In this document: piece by piece, positions 26,456 through 34,620 of the stretch
How the letters are laid out: the number at the start of each line of letters is the position of its first letter
Position numbering within the stretch: the first letter of the stretch is position 1
Source of the DNA: an uncultured Verrucomicrobiales bacterium
GTDB taxonomy: Bacteria > Verrucomicrobiota > Verrucomicrobiia > Verrucomicrobiales > Akkermansiaceae
DNA: 36,614 nt
Reading direction: 5' to 3'
NCBI GenBank assembly: GCA_937928545.1
Contig: CALGJQ010000023.1
Span: 1-36,614, forward strand
Translations under genes and position numbers: made by a program
Notes under the pieces: generated by a model
Database searches by the model: none
What the model was told of the DNA's origin: nothing
Seen by the model: the letters and a program-made list of their open reading frames with translations, nothing else

Positions 26456-27107
26456 GGAGGGGCTTCTTCTTCGACTTCGTGATGTGCGGTGGGCGGAGGT
26501 AGAAGGCTTCGGTCGGAGTGTTTAGAAGAGCTTCTTTTTCTGATTCTGAGCGGTGGAGCCAAGCTTTGAGGAGGCCCTCGGCGGTGGAGTGGCTTTGGGT
26601 GCAGTCGATGGCTGTGGGAAGGCGGTCGGGTGATTCGAAGGTGACTTTGGGTCCGGGGTAATTGGCGAGTGCTTTAAGGAAGGCTTCTTCTTCTAAAAGT
26701 TGAGGGGGAGTTTGATGACCGCCATTCATGAAGGGGATGAGGAAGTAGGCTCCGCGGCGTGCGTCGCCGATTGCGCAGGCGTTTTCGTTTTCTAGAATCT
26801 CGGGAACGCCTTCAAATGAGCAAAGTCCGGCAACGCGGCAGTGGTGGACTTGGGCGATCGCTTGAGCGGTGGCGATGCCGACGCGGGCACCATTGTAACT
26901 GCCGGGGCCGGTGCCGATGACGATGGCGGAAAGGCGGGCGTCCTCGGGCATTTTGGAGAGGAGATCCTGCAAGGGGGCGTAAAGATCGCACTCTTGGGAG
27001 CGCTCGCTGGTGAAGGAGGATTGCGCGAAAACTTGGCCATTCTTCGCGAGGAGGAGAGTGGCGTTTGTCACGCTGGTTTCGAGGGTGAGAATCCAATCGG
27101 TGGTCAC
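26442..27107 (-). CDS. tsaB: tRNA t6A-modification protein TsaB
   Basis: TsaB is the inactive kinase-like partner that dimerises with TsaD and recruits TsaE in t6A37 synthesis. The 221-residue protein (GTG start at 27107) begins with the ILTLETSVTNATLLLA strand pattern of the ASKHA fold. The block AIVIGTGPGSYNGARVGIAT is the family signature, followed by ARRGAYFLIPF. Length is normal. The gene is alone on its strand here, convergent with the flavoprotein and divergent from citrate synthase, unlike the common tsaB-rimI arrangement. The cooperating tsaE is at 3748-4167. Confidence 0.92.
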   Translation of the reverse strand: MTTDWILTLETSVTNATLLLAKNGQVFAQSSFTSERSQECDLYAPLQDLLSKMPEDARLSAIVIGTGPGSYNGARVGIATAQAIAQVHHCRVAGLCSFEGVPEILENENACAIGDARRGAYFLIPFMNGGHQTPPQLLEEEAFLKALANYPGPKVTFESPDRLPTAIDCTQSHSTAEGLLKAWLHRSESEKEALLNTPTEAFYLRPPHITKSKKKPLLKKS

Positions 27108-27174
27108 GTTTGGGATAGTGGGATGAATGTTAACTGTCTTAAACTAAAAAACTTGGCCGTCTTGCGAGAAACCC

Positions 27175-27203
27175 TTGCGCGGGCGGGAGACGCGACCTAT
27201 TCA
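27175..27203 (+). promoter_or_regulatory. Candidate promoter for citrate synthase
   Basis: TTGCGC (27175-27180) and TATTCA (27198-27203) are separated by exactly 17 bp and would start transcription about 30 nt before the ATG at 27242. The leader contains an A/T-rich AAAAAACTATTTTTT stretch just before the start codon in place of a Shine-Dalgarno. Confidence 0.4.
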
Positions 27204-27241
27204 TTCGTGTCTCAATTTTTACCACCAAAAAACTATTTTTT

Positions 27242-28372
27242 ATGTCTGAATACGCCAAAGGTCTCGAAGGAGTTATTGCCAATGAATCTGCGCTCTCAAG
27301 TGTGGAAGGTCTGGATGGGCGGCTTTCTTACCTTGGCTATTCGATCGACGAGCTTGTCGCGAACTGCAGTTTCGAAGAAGTCACTCATTTGCTCCATCGC
27401 GGTAAGCTCCCCAATGCGGCTGAGCTGGCGGATTTTGAGAAATCTCTTCGCAGCAACCGAGAGATCCCACAAGGAGTGATCGACTTCCTGAAGGCTGCTC
27501 CGAAGGATGCGAACCCGATGGACATTCTCCGCACCGGAGTTTCCATGCTGGGCCTCTATGATAAACGCGCCAAAATTGGCGAGCCTGATCAAGAAGCGAA
27601 CCGTGAGGTTGCGCTTTCTCTTTGTGCACAGACTCCAGTGATCGTGGCCTATTACCACCGTGCGCGCCAAGGTCTGGAGCTTCTTCCAGTCCGTGATGAT
27701 CTTTCAGAGTCTGCTCACTTTCTCTACCTGATGACAGGTGAAGAGCCCTCTGAGGCGGCGACAAAGACGCTCGATGTGGCTTACACCATTCACGCTGATC
27801 ACGGGATGAATGCTTCCACTTTCTCTGCTCGCGTTACCGTTGCGACTCTTTCTGATTTTTATTCTGCGATGACTTCGGCGGTTGGCACGCTCAAAGGACC
27901 TCTTCACGGGGGTGCCAATGAAGGTGTCATTAAGATGCTCAATGAAATTGGCAGCCTCGATAAGGTGGATGCCTTTGTGGATGATTGCTTGGCGAATAAA
28001 AAGAAGATCATGGGAATCGGTCACCGCGTTTACAAGGTGCTGGATCCACGTGCTCCTCACCTTCAGAAGATGGCGATTAAGCTGACGGAAGAGCTTGGTG
28101 AGACGAAGTGGATCGATATGTCAGAGCGCATTGCCACGATTATGCGTGAGAAGAAGGGCTTGAATGCCAATGTCGATTTCTACTCTGCGACCGTTTATTA
28201 CTCGCTCGATATCCCGACGGATCTCTTCACGCCAATCTTCGCGATTGCGCGGATGGCAGGATGGACGGCGCAAGTTCTGGAGCAGCTGGAGGACAACCGC
28301 CTCTACCGTCCTTTGACGAAGTATGTCGGACCTAGTGAGCTTTCTAAGGTGATCCCGATTGAGGAGCGCTAA
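27242..28372 (+). CDS. gltA: Citrate synthase
   Basis: Citrate synthase condenses oxaloacetate and acetyl-CoA, the entry step of the TCA cycle. The 376-residue length is that of the short, dimer-type enzymes (CitZ/CitA-like) rather than the longer hexameric GltA. Catalytic residues are visible: His in IHADHGMNAST, His in GPLHGGANEGV, and Asp in NANVDFYSATVYY. GIGHRVYKVLDPRAPHL is also a family block. The first ATG at 27242 matches homologues (MSEYAKGLEGVIA). It has its own candidate promoter and a U-rich hairpin terminator 31 bp after its stop, so it is probably monocistronic. 2-Methylcitrate synthase is the main alternative, but no prp gene is nearby. Confidence 0.94.
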   Translation: MSEYAKGLEGVIANESALSSVEGLDGRLSYLGYSIDELVANCSFEEVTHLLHRGKLPNAAELADFEKSLRSNREIPQGVIDFLKAAPKDANPMDILRTGVSMLGLYDKRAKIGEPDQEANREVALSLCAQTPVIVAYYHRARQGLELLPVRDDLSESAHFLYLMTGEEPSEAATKTLDVAYTIHADHGMNASTFSARVTVATLSDFYSAMTSAVGTLKGPLHGGANEGVIKMLNEIGSLDKVDAFVDDCLANKKKIMGIGHRVYKVLDPRAPHLQKMAIKLTEELGETKWIDMSERIATIMREKKGLNANVDFYSATVYYSLDIPTDLFTPIFAIARMAGWTAQVLEQLEDNRLYRPLTKYVGPSELSKVIPIEER

Positions 28373-28402
28373 GCTTAATGAAAGAAGGATTTTACAAAGA
28401 AG

Positions 28403-28428
28403 GCCGAGCGATTTGCTTGGCTTTTTTT
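28403..28428 (+). terminator. Rho-independent terminator after citrate synthase
   Basis: GCCGAGC (28403-28409) pairs with GCTTGGC (28415-28421), seven pairs including one G-T, around the loop GATTT. Seven T residues follow at 28422-28428. It starts 31 bp after the stop codon. Confidence 0.85.
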
Positions 28429-28502
28429 GTGGGGAAATGGGCGGAGAACGCCCCTCAAGATTGACGTTTGGATATTAATATGAAGTGGTGTAACCTCTCC
28501 CA

Positions 28503-28838
28503 ATGGCGGAGGAAGCTGAGATTCGTGAAAACCCCCTGATTTATCAGCGGTGGTTGTTTCTTGCTGAAAAGATCGAGGCCAATCCTGAGCTTCTTTCGAT
28601 TGCTTTGGAAAATATTTCGAACTGGAGGGAGTCCCCTCATTTGGGCAATCTTTGGGCGCTCGATATCTGGGAAGATTTGATAAGGGGTGCCGATCTCTCG
28701 CCGGAAGGAATGGATCGGCTGATCGAGCAAATGCGCGCTGTCGATGATCTGGCACAACAGCTAAAAAGTTGTTCTCCATTTCCAGGGGTCCTGACAACTC
28801 AAGAACTCGATCAATTCACATGCGCCTCAGTGCTTTAG
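28503..28838 (+). CDS. Unknown protein paired with a nucleotidyltransferase-like gene
   Basis: No family was recognised. The 111-residue protein is acidic, mostly helical, and has no membrane segment. It opens AEEAEIRENPLIYQRWLFLAE and contains GNLWALDIWEDLIRGADL followed by a SPEGMDRLIEQMRAVDDLAQ helix. The next gene starts inside its 3' end with a 19-bp overlap, so they form one translational unit. Two-gene units of a small helical protein and a nucleotidyltransferase-fold protein are often toxin-antitoxin-like or accessory systems, but that is inference from layout only. The upstream 70 bp contain a small GGGCG...CGCCC hairpin but no clear promoter. Confidence 0.65.
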   Translation: MAEEAEIRENPLIYQRWLFLAEKIEANPELLSIALENISNWRESPHLGNLWALDIWEDLIRGADLSPEGMDRLIEQMRAVDDLAQQLKSCSPFPGVLTTQELDQFTCASVL

Positions 28839-29353
28839 TTCATCTCTCGCGGGCTATTTTGGAAATGTCCGAGGCTGAAAGTATTGTCATTTTTGGATCG
28901 GCTTCTTTACTCGCGAGTTTTCCGGCGTTGGAAGATGAATCTGGAAGTCCGATTGAGATGACTTTCGATGCAGATGTCATTCCCTTTCCGTTTGAGGAAA
29001 GTTTGGGTGAGATGCTGCATGAGGCTTTTGGAGATGGTCGGAAGTTTCATCAACGCTTTGGCTATCATGCGGATATTGTCCGCCCAAAGATCGTGGAAAA
29101 TTTTCCCGCTGGGTGGGAGAGTCGTGTTGTTTCCCTTCCCGGCGTTGATCGAGTTAGGTGTCTTGATCCCCATGATATGGCTGCTGCAAAGTGTCGGGTG
29201 GCTCGGCCGAAAGATGCGAAGCAAATCGCGTGATTGGCGAAGCGAGGACTCATCAATCTACAGTGTGTTCGTGATCGTCTGAGTCAAATTCCGCTTGATG
29301 TGAAGGAACTGGTTGAAGGGCACGCGCTCCTCAATTACCTCGAGTCGAAATAG
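28820..29353 (+). pseudogene. Nucleotidyltransferase-fold protein interrupted by an in-frame TGA
   Basis: From ATG 28820 the first 137 codons encode a small nucleotidyltransferase-fold protein. The active-site Gly-Ser lies in SIVIFGSASLLASF and an Asp-x-Asp pair in MTFDADVIPFP, as in DUF6036/AbiEii-like families. CLDPHDMAAAKCRVARPKDA then leads to a TGA at 29231-29233. Immediately beyond, in the same frame, the sequence continues LAKRGLINLQCVRDRLSQIP and LDVKELVEGHALLNYLES to a TAG at 29351-29353. That tail looks like the normal helical end of the family ('K.L...G.I....V..RL'). The simplest reading is a nonsense mutation that removes about 39 residues; a sequencing error or stop read-through are alternatives. 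If the TGA is the real end, the gene is 28820-29233. Confidence 0.6.
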
Positions 29354-29357
29354 AGAA

Positions 29358-29384
29358 GAGAGACACTTTCCAAAGTGTCCTTCC
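29358..29384. repeat. REP-like palindromic repeat, copy 1 (between convergent genes)
   Basis: The 18-bp palindrome at 29362-29379 (left arm GACACTTT, right arm AAAGTGTC) is preceded by GAGA and followed by CTTCC. A second copy with compensating arm changes lies at 32692-32718. It sits exactly between two converging genes, so a two-way transcription terminator is possible, but neither strand has a solid T-run. Confidence 0.65.
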
Positions 29385-30253
29385 TACTCGCCCGTGAGGG
29401 TGAGAGTCCAGGCGCCTTTGTCTTCGCCGGCGGTGAAGGATTTGTCGGCGACTTTAATGGTCTCGAATTTCAAGGGGCCGGTCGTTTGAGAATGTCCGTC
29501 GAACTTGGCTTCGTTGTGGTGAAGGAAGACGTTTTCTTGTCCGGCAGGGTCTTGGCTACTGGCTTCTAAGCGGATGAGGCTCGGTCCATCTTTTTTGATA
29601 GAGCTGAATATTTTGGTGCCAAATTTGATGGCGGGATTTGCGAGGAGGCTGATGTTGGATTCGTAGGAAAGCTTCAGGCCGTCGAGGGCTTCAGAAGAAT
29701 ACCAAGAGACGAGTTCCTTGGTCGCGCCAGCATCGTATTCCAGTTGGCGGGAGTTGCTGAGGGAAACGGTAGCGGTGTCGGATTCGGGATGGCGTTCGAG
29801 AAGAACGAGGGTGAGCTTCTCGCCTTTGTGGATGAAGCTCGGAGTCCAAGCTCGAGGAATGACACCGGTGAGATCGATCTTGATGGCACGACCAGTCGCG
29901 GAAGCTGGGGTGATTCTGAGTTTGCGGGATTCGAGGGAATCGCCTTTTGCGGAGAAGTAGCGCGCGCCTGCGTTGACGGTGCGGGTGCCATGGGTGACTT
30001 TTGCTTTCTTGTTCACCTTACCTTCCTCGGCCTTCCACTTGATGAGTTCTACTTCGCGGACTTGCTTTCCTGCAATGAGGTTAGGGAGTTTTTCGATGAT
30101 GCCAGCGACGGTATCGTAGTCTCCGGAAATGGACTTCTTGATGAGGTAGTCGCTATACTTGTTAGGCATTTCAAGGAGCCAAGCTTCTTGAGCGGGGAGG
30201 AGAGCGAGAGTGCCGAAAAATGAGAGGAGGATACTGGGGAGGTGATTTTTCAT
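29384..30253 (-). CDS. Exported protein of unknown function
   Basis: From ATG 30253 the 289-residue product has a signal peptide (MKNHLPSILLSFFGTLALLPAQEAW). No family was recognised. The first part carries LEMPNKYSDYLIKKSISG and IIEKLPNLIAGKQVREVELI; the rest is a beta-rich sequence (TVSLSNSRQLEYDAG, LTLVLLERHPESDTATV) ending with GAWTLTLTGE. It has no lipobox and no cysteines that suggest disulfides. The frame is open another 46 codons upstream, but that stretch overlaps the divergent YcxB-like gene and has no signal peptide. The 3' end touches the palindromic repeat shared with the next convergent gap. Confidence 0.68.
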   Translation of the reverse strand: MKNHLPSILLSFFGTLALLPAQEAWLLEMPNKYSDYLIKKSISGDYDTVAGIIEKLPNLIAGKQVREVELIKWKAEEGKVNKKAKVTHGTRTVNAGARYFSAKGDSLESRKLRITPASATGRAIKIDLTGVIPRAWTPSFIHKGEKLTLVLLERHPESDTATVSLSNSRQLEYDAGATKELVSWYSSEALDGLKLSYESNISLLANPAIKFGTKIFSSIKKDGPSLIRLEASSQDPAGQENVFLHHNEAKFDGHSQTTGPLKFETIKVADKSFTAGEDKGAWTLTLTGE

Positions 30254-30323
30254 GCCATATAGAACGTCATGGAGATCCCTGTCTTGTCCAGCGCAAAGGC
30301 ACAGGCTATGTCTGCGCGCGGAA

Positions 30324-30815
30324 ATGAGTGAGTATCGCGCGACGAGCCAATTTGATGTGAAAACCCTGAAGCTGGGGTCGGCCATGCACATGCGTAACCG
30401 GCATCCGGTTTTTGTGGTGATCCGCTACTTTTATCTGATCTTGGTGCCGATCGGGATCTTGTTGCTTTATCTCGGTGATCGCATGTTTGGCTTTTTGTGC
30501 ATTTTGATCGGGCCAGTTCTTTTTATGCGGAAGGTTTTTTGGCAATACCGGCTGATTCATGGGTCTAAGTCATCGCCTCAGGCGGGGCAGGAGTTACATT
30601 GGACTTTTACCGAGAGGCGGGTGCATCAGGAATCGAAGGGGCATGAGAAGAACATTCAATGGCGAGATTTCGATGATCGCTATTTGTCGCCGAAGGGGAT
30701 CCTGCTCTACTTGGAGCGCGATCAGTATTTCATTTTGCCAAAGTCGGCTTTCTCTTCGCAGGAAGATTTCTTGGCGGTGAGTAAATTGTGCGAAACTAAG
30801 ATCGATCCTAAGTGA
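30324..30815 (+). CDS. YcxB-like membrane protein
   Basis: The 163-residue protein has two hydrophobic segments (VIRYFYLILVPIGILLLYLG and FGFLCILIGPVLFM) followed by a C-terminal domain, IQWRDFDDRYLSPKGILLYL then ERDQYFILPKSAFSSQEDF. This is the pattern of YcxB-like proteins, in which a PH-like domain follows two membrane helices. Function of the family is not known. The ATG at 30324 is preferred; a start at 30252 would add 24 residues overlapping the divergent exported-protein gene. The stop TGA shares one base with the ATG of rnhA, so translation is coupled. Confidence 0.75.
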   Translation: MSEYRATSQFDVKTLKLGSAMHMRNRHPVFVVIRYFYLILVPIGILLLYLGDRMFGFLCILIGPVLFMRKVFWQYRLIHGSKSSPQAGQELHWTFTERRVHQESKGHEKNIQWRDFDDRYLSPKGILLYLERDQYFILPKSAFSSQEDFLAVSKLCETKIDPK

Positions 30816-31306
30816 TGAAAGAAGTGGTGATTTATACAGATGGAGGAGCACGGGGAAATCCGGGTCCGGGTGGGTATGGTGCGATTGTGACCTTCGGGAA
30901 GTTTCGCAAGGAGCTAAAGGGGGCCTTTGATCATACCACGAATAATCGCATGGAATTGATGGCGGTGATTTCGGCTTTAGAGATGTTGAAGGAGCCTTGT
31001 GCGGTGACGGTGCATTCAGATTCGAAGTATGTCATCGATGCCTTGAGCAAAGGTTGGTTGGAGGGGTGGAAGAAGCGGGCTTGGAAAAAATCGGATAAGA
31101 AGCCGGTGCTAAATCAAGATCTTTGGCGGCGGCTCGATGCGGCGGCGGGGAGACACAAGCCAACTTGGAAATGGGTGAAAGGACATGCTGGGAATCCTCT
31201 TAACGAGCGTTGCGACGAGTTAGTTCATGAGGCCATTGATGAGGGGAATTTGGTCATTGATCAGGGCTATCTTGACCAACAGGCGGGGGAGTCTGGCTTG
31301 CTTTAG
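30815..31306 (+). CDS. rnhA: Ribonuclease HI
   Basis: RNase HI cleaves the RNA strand of RNA-DNA hybrids, removing R-loops and primers. The 163-residue protein begins with KEVVIYTDGGARGNPGPGGY (first catalytic Asp). The second acidic residue is in NNRMELMAVISALE, the third in VHSDSKYVIDAL and the fourth in NERCDELVHEA, after the basic handle region GWKKRAWKKSDKKPV and the WVKGHAGN loop. The ATG at 30815 overlaps the upstream stop; a GTG three bases earlier is possible. The C-terminal 15 residues are a short extension relative to E. coli RNase HI. Confidence 0.96.
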   Translation: MKEVVIYTDGGARGNPGPGGYGAIVTFGKFRKELKGAFDHTTNNRMELMAVISALEMLKEPCAVTVHSDSKYVIDALSKGWLEGWKKRAWKKSDKKPVLNQDLWRRLDAAAGRHKPTWKWVKGHAGNPLNERCDELVHEAIDEGNLVIDQGYLDQQAGESGLL

Positions 31307-31355
31307 AAAATAGTTTTTGGAAGACAGTGCTCCTTCTTGCGTCTAAGTTGATGAA

Positions 31356-32666
31356 ATGAGGAAGAGCGCATGGATTTGGATGGCCCTCGGATTACCGGCT
31401 TCGGCTTTGATTTTCCGAGATGGTCCCAGTCCCGCTGCCAATACGGAAACGGCTCCGACTGCGGCCTATGTGGATAGTGGGTGGCAGTATCAGATTCGCT
31501 ATGGAACTTTTCATGGGACGATGATTTCGCCCAAGCACTTCATGACCGCGATGCATGTTGGAGCGGCGGAAACGACGATTCATCAGCCAATTTATTTTAA
31601 CGGAGTCGAAGAGAAAAATTATACCATCAAGCCGGGGTCGCGGGTGCAAATCGGCACGACTGACTTGGCGATCTTTGAAATTTGGGAAACTTTTGACGAC
31701 TACGCTCCTCTTTACACGGCATCGAATGAGGCTGGTAATGAGATCGTGATTTCAGGTCGAGGATTTGGGCGAGGGGTCGAAATCGTGAACAAAGGATGGA
31801 AGTGGGGACTGACTGCGACGCGGAAGTCTCGCTGGGGGAGAAATACAATTGATGGAGTTGTGCAATCTGGGGGCGATGATCTCCTCTACTTCGATTTCGA
31901 TGACCAGACTGGTCAAGACGAAGTGGCCGCAACGGGTGGCGATTCTGGCGGGGGGTGGTTTATCAAAGACGGTCCAACTTGGAAGTTGGCGGCGGTGAGT
32001 TTTACGGTCGATAATAATTATTCGGAAGCGGCGGTGCCATCAAACGCGAATGACTTTCGAGGATCATTCTACGAAGCCGGTGGACTGAGTGTGGGAAGCG
32101 ACGCGAGTGGCTGGACTTCGATTCCTACGAGTGGTGCTTCGACGAATCCAAATAACTCTTCTTTTTATCGTCAGTCTCATACTTACGGTTCGAGAATTAG
32201 TAGTAATCTGACGGCGATTGAAGCTGAGATTGATCCGGCGATCGCTTGGGGTGGGCAGACCTATCTTCAAAGGTTCGAGACTTGGTTGGCTGGATTTGGA
32301 GTTACGACTGCGACCGCCTCGGATGATGACGCCGATGCCGACGGAGTCACGAATTTGGAAGAATACCTCAGCGAGTCTAATCCTAGTGATGGGAGTGATT
32401 CGGTCAGGCCGTTTGCTTTGGATTTTCTAGCGAATGGAGACCACCAATTTACAATCGTGGAGTCCATAGATCTTGCAGGGCGCGGGTTATCGACGATTTT
32501 GGAAAGTTCGTCGGACTTGGCGGCTTGGGCAGCGGTGACGGATGCCACTGAGTCTGCAAATTCTCCGGACAATACGTTGGGAGTGCGAACGAGAATCCTA
32601 GCGCGTACGCCAAGTGAAACGGGCGCGCTCTACTATCGCTTAAAGATTATTCTGACTTCTCCCTAA
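31356..32666 (+). CDS. Secreted trypsin-like serine protease with Asp-rich C-terminal module
   Basis: The 436-residue protein has a signal peptide (RKSAWIWMALGLPASALIF) and a chymotrypsin-fold (S1) domain. The triad is visible as His67 in FMTAMHVGA, Asp103 in GTTDLAIFEI and Ser197 in TGGDSGGGWF. The His motif is TAMHV rather than the usual TAAHC, so the Cys of the common disulfide is missing. The C-terminal part has DDDADADGVTNLEEYLSESN, a calcium-binding thrombospondin-3-like module used by many secreted Verrucomicrobiota proteins, and a final beta-rich domain (LESSSDLAAWAAV, LYYRLKIIL). Substrate unknown. It starts 49 bp after rnhA and may be read from the same transcript. Confidence 0.87.
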   Translation: MRKSAWIWMALGLPASALIFRDGPSPAANTETAPTAAYVDSGWQYQIRYGTFHGTMISPKHFMTAMHVGAAETTIHQPIYFNGVEEKNYTIKPGSRVQIGTTDLAIFEIWETFDDYAPLYTASNEAGNEIVISGRGFGRGVEIVNKGWKWGLTATRKSRWGRNTIDGVVQSGGDDLLYFDFDDQTGQDEVAATGGDSGGGWFIKDGPTWKLAAVSFTVDNNYSEAAVPSNANDFRGSFYEAGGLSVGSDASGWTSIPTSGASTNPNNSSFYRQSHTYGSRISSNLTAIEAEIDPAIAWGGQTYLQRFETWLAGFGVTTATASDDDADADGVTNLEEYLSESNPSDGSDSVRPFALDFLANGDHQFTIVESIDLAGRGLSTILESSSDLAAWAAVTDATESANSPDNTLGVRTRILARTPSETGALYYRLKIILTSP

Positions 32667-32691
32667 GGAGTCCAGCCGTCGGTGCTTTTGG

Positions 32692-32718
32692 GAGAGACGC
32701 TCTGGAGAGCGTCATTCC
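32692..32718. repeat. REP-like palindromic repeat, copy 2 (between convergent genes)
   Basis: The palindrome at 32696-32713 (GACGCTCT and AGAGCGTC, centre GG) has the same GAGA prefix and a TTCC tail as the copy at 29358-29384. Compared with that copy, two arm positions differ on both sides in a compensating way, and the two centre bases are swapped. This copy too lies between converging genes. Confidence 0.65.
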
Positions 32719-32726
32719 GTGGGGCG

Positions 32727-34403
32727 CTAGAGTTTGGGTTTTGCGACTTTGACTGGGGCTTGCCAGGCGGGGGCGCCGGTGAGTTTGATTTTGCGTTTGT
32801 AGATGCGGTGGCGGGTCGCGATGTAGAGGGTGTTTTGGTGGAGGTAGCAGTAGTTGACGCGGCCATCTTCGTAGCGGGGTTTTGGGAGGACTAACTGGAC
32901 GCGGCCGGGTTGGTCGAAGATTTGGAGGCCGGCGTTTGTGCCGACGAGGAGGTGGCCAGAGGTGGCGGTGAATTGGCCATCGAGCGCGCAGGTGATATCA
33001 GAGGTGGGGCGTTGTGCGTAGAAGTAGGGCTGCTTATTGATGGCCTTTCCGTCTTGGAGGGTGAGGGAGTGAATGAAGGGGCCATTGAATTCACAGACGA
33101 AGAGCTGGGTCTGGTCGGCGCTGAGGCCGATGCCGTTAAGGCCGTTTACGGAGAAGTTATGGAGGGCCTCGCCTTCGGTCGAGATGGCAAAGACTTTATT
33201 GCTTTTGGGGCTGGTGTAGTAGATGAGAAAGTTCTTAGCGACGACGATGTCGTTGGCGGCGGCTTCTTCGACGAGAGTTGTGAATTTACCCGACTCGAGG
33301 TAGTATTCACGGACTTCATTTCCGGCGGTGTAGAGGGTTTTACCATCCGGTCCGAGGGCGATGCCGTTGGCGTGGGCGGTGTCTTTTGCGAAGAGGGTTT
33401 CTTTACCATCGGGGGTGATTTTGAAGAGTTCGCTATCGGGGACGTCGGTGAAGTAGAGGGTGCCATCGGCGGTGATGGCGAGGCCTTCGGCCCAGTTGTG
33501 ACCGATGGAGACGATCTGCCAATCTTCGCCGGGGATGAGCCATTCGGCGGCGCGGGATTTTGCTTTGTCGAGGTGGACCGAGACGGGGGTTTTACCGTGG
33601 TCTTTCCAGAGCCAGGTGAGGGCTTCGGGGAGGATCTTGTTTCCTTCCTTGCGACTGTGGCCGCCTTCGTCCCAACGGTGGGTGTGCTCGTAGCCGGCAA
33701 ACTCGAGGGCGCGTTGCATGGTTTGGTTTGCCATCCACCAGTCGCCGCCATAGATGTTGAGATCGTTTTTGCCGTCTTGGAGGAAGATGCGGAGGGGCTT
33801 GGGTTCGGTCTTGCGGATGAGGGCGGGGTAATCGTTGCCACCACGGAGGCCGACGTAGGTGCCGATCATTGAGTAGATGCGGCGGAAGTGGTCGGGTCTT
33901 TCCCAGGCGGCGGTGAAAGAGGCGATGGCGCCGGAGGAGGCTCCGCAGAGGGCGCGGTCATCGGGGTTGGTTGAGATGTTGTAGTTTTTGAGGAGGGGAA
34001 TCATTTCCTCGATGAGGAAGTTGGCATAGTTGGGGCCCATGCCATCGTATTCGAAGGAACGGTTAAAGCGGGGCTGGGCGTGCTTGAGGCCGGCGGGAGC
34101 GGGGACGACTCCGGGGTTGATGAAGAGGCCGATGGTGACGGGCATCTTTTTTTCAGCGATGAGTTGGTCGAAGACATCGGGGACGTAGCCTTCTTTTCCT
34201 GGACTCCGGACGAAGCCGGCTCCGTCTTGGAAGATCATGAGGCAGGCGGGTTTTGCTGAGTCGTATTCCGCGGGGACGTAAACCCAGTAGTCGCGATGGG
34301 TCCCGGGGAAGATTTTGGAGTTGTTGAATTGGTGTTGGGTGAGCTTGCCAGCAGCAAAGCATTGCGCAATGAGGGCGGAGAAGAGGGAGACAATGAATCG
34401 CAT
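32727..34403 (-). CDS. Secreted esterase fused to SMP-30/gluconolactonase domain
   Basis: The 558-residue product has a signal peptide (MRFIVSLFSALIAQCFAAG) and two enzyme folds. Residues 20-280 form an esterase-D/ferulate-esterase-like alpha/beta hydrolase. The nucleophile is Ser156 in CGASSGAIA and the catalytic His is H249 in WDEGGHSRKEGN. FQDGAGFVR is the oxyanion-side loop. Residues 285-545 form an SMP-30/gluconolactonase beta-propeller, with WAEGLAITADGTLYFTDVPD, HANGIALGPDGKTLYTAG and GLNGIGLSADQTQLFVCEF. Such enzymes probably release ester-linked acids and open or bind sugar lactones in polysaccharide degradation. The gene lies alone; the substrate is not indicated by neighbours. Confidence 0.87.
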   Translation of the reverse strand: MRFIVSLFSALIAQCFAAGKLTQHQFNNSKIFPGTHRDYWVYVPAEYDSAKPACLMIFQDGAGFVRSPGKEGYVPDVFDQLIAEKKMPVTIGLFINPGVVPAPAGLKHAQPRFNRSFEYDGMGPNYANFLIEEMIPLLKNYNISTNPDDRALCGASSGAIASFTAAWERPDHFRRIYSMIGTYVGLRGGNDYPALIRKTEPKPLRIFLQDGKNDLNIYGGDWWMANQTMQRALEFAGYEHTHRWDEGGHSRKEGNKILPEALTWLWKDHGKTPVSVHLDKAKSRAAEWLIPGEDWQIVSIGHNWAEGLAITADGTLYFTDVPDSELFKITPDGKETLFAKDTAHANGIALGPDGKTLYTAGNEVREYYLESGKFTTLVEEAAANDIVVAKNFLIYYTSPKSNKVFAISTEGEALHNFSVNGLNGIGLSADQTQLFVCEFNGPFIHSLTLQDGKAINKQPYFYAQRPTSDITCALDGQFTATSGHLLVGTNAGLQIFDQPGRVQLVLPKPRYEDGRVNYCYLHQNTLYIATRHRIYKRKIKLTGAPAWQAPVKVAKPKL

Positions 34404-34553
34404 GGAGGAAGGCTGAGTGATGTGAGGGAAGGAGTGAAGGGGGAATTTTGAGGATGCTTGTTTGTGAGAAATGAACTGGCAATTTTTGGATCGAATACCC
34501 GTGATTGGCGTTCAAGTGTGATTGAAGGAGGGTCGCTTTGTGCACATTCCTTG

Positions 34554-34569
34554 ATAATTTTAAAATTAT
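34554..34569. promoter_or_regulatory. Perfect 16-bp A/T palindrome upstream of the PEP-CTERM gene
   Basis: ATAATTTT is followed directly by AAAATTAT, centred 60 bp before the ATG at 34621. It could be an operator or a promoter-upstream A/T element; no factor can be named. The rest of the 217-bp gap 34404-34620 shows nothing else distinctive. Confidence 0.35.
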
Positions 34570-34620
34570 TGCATTTTTTGTGGCTTTGGCTTACCATCTG
34601 CTTCGTTTCTACCTTGTCAG

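Noticed and set aside
28439..28453. GGGCG-GAGAA-CGCCC hairpin before the nucleotidyltransferase unit
   Set aside because: Short stem with no T-run, just after a good terminator; no second copy was noticed, so it is not called as a feature.
32910..33872. Open frame of 320 codons on the plus strand opposite the esterase/SMP-30 gene
   Set aside because: Gly/Glu/Val-rich mirror of the real coding strand, with no signal, motif or start context.
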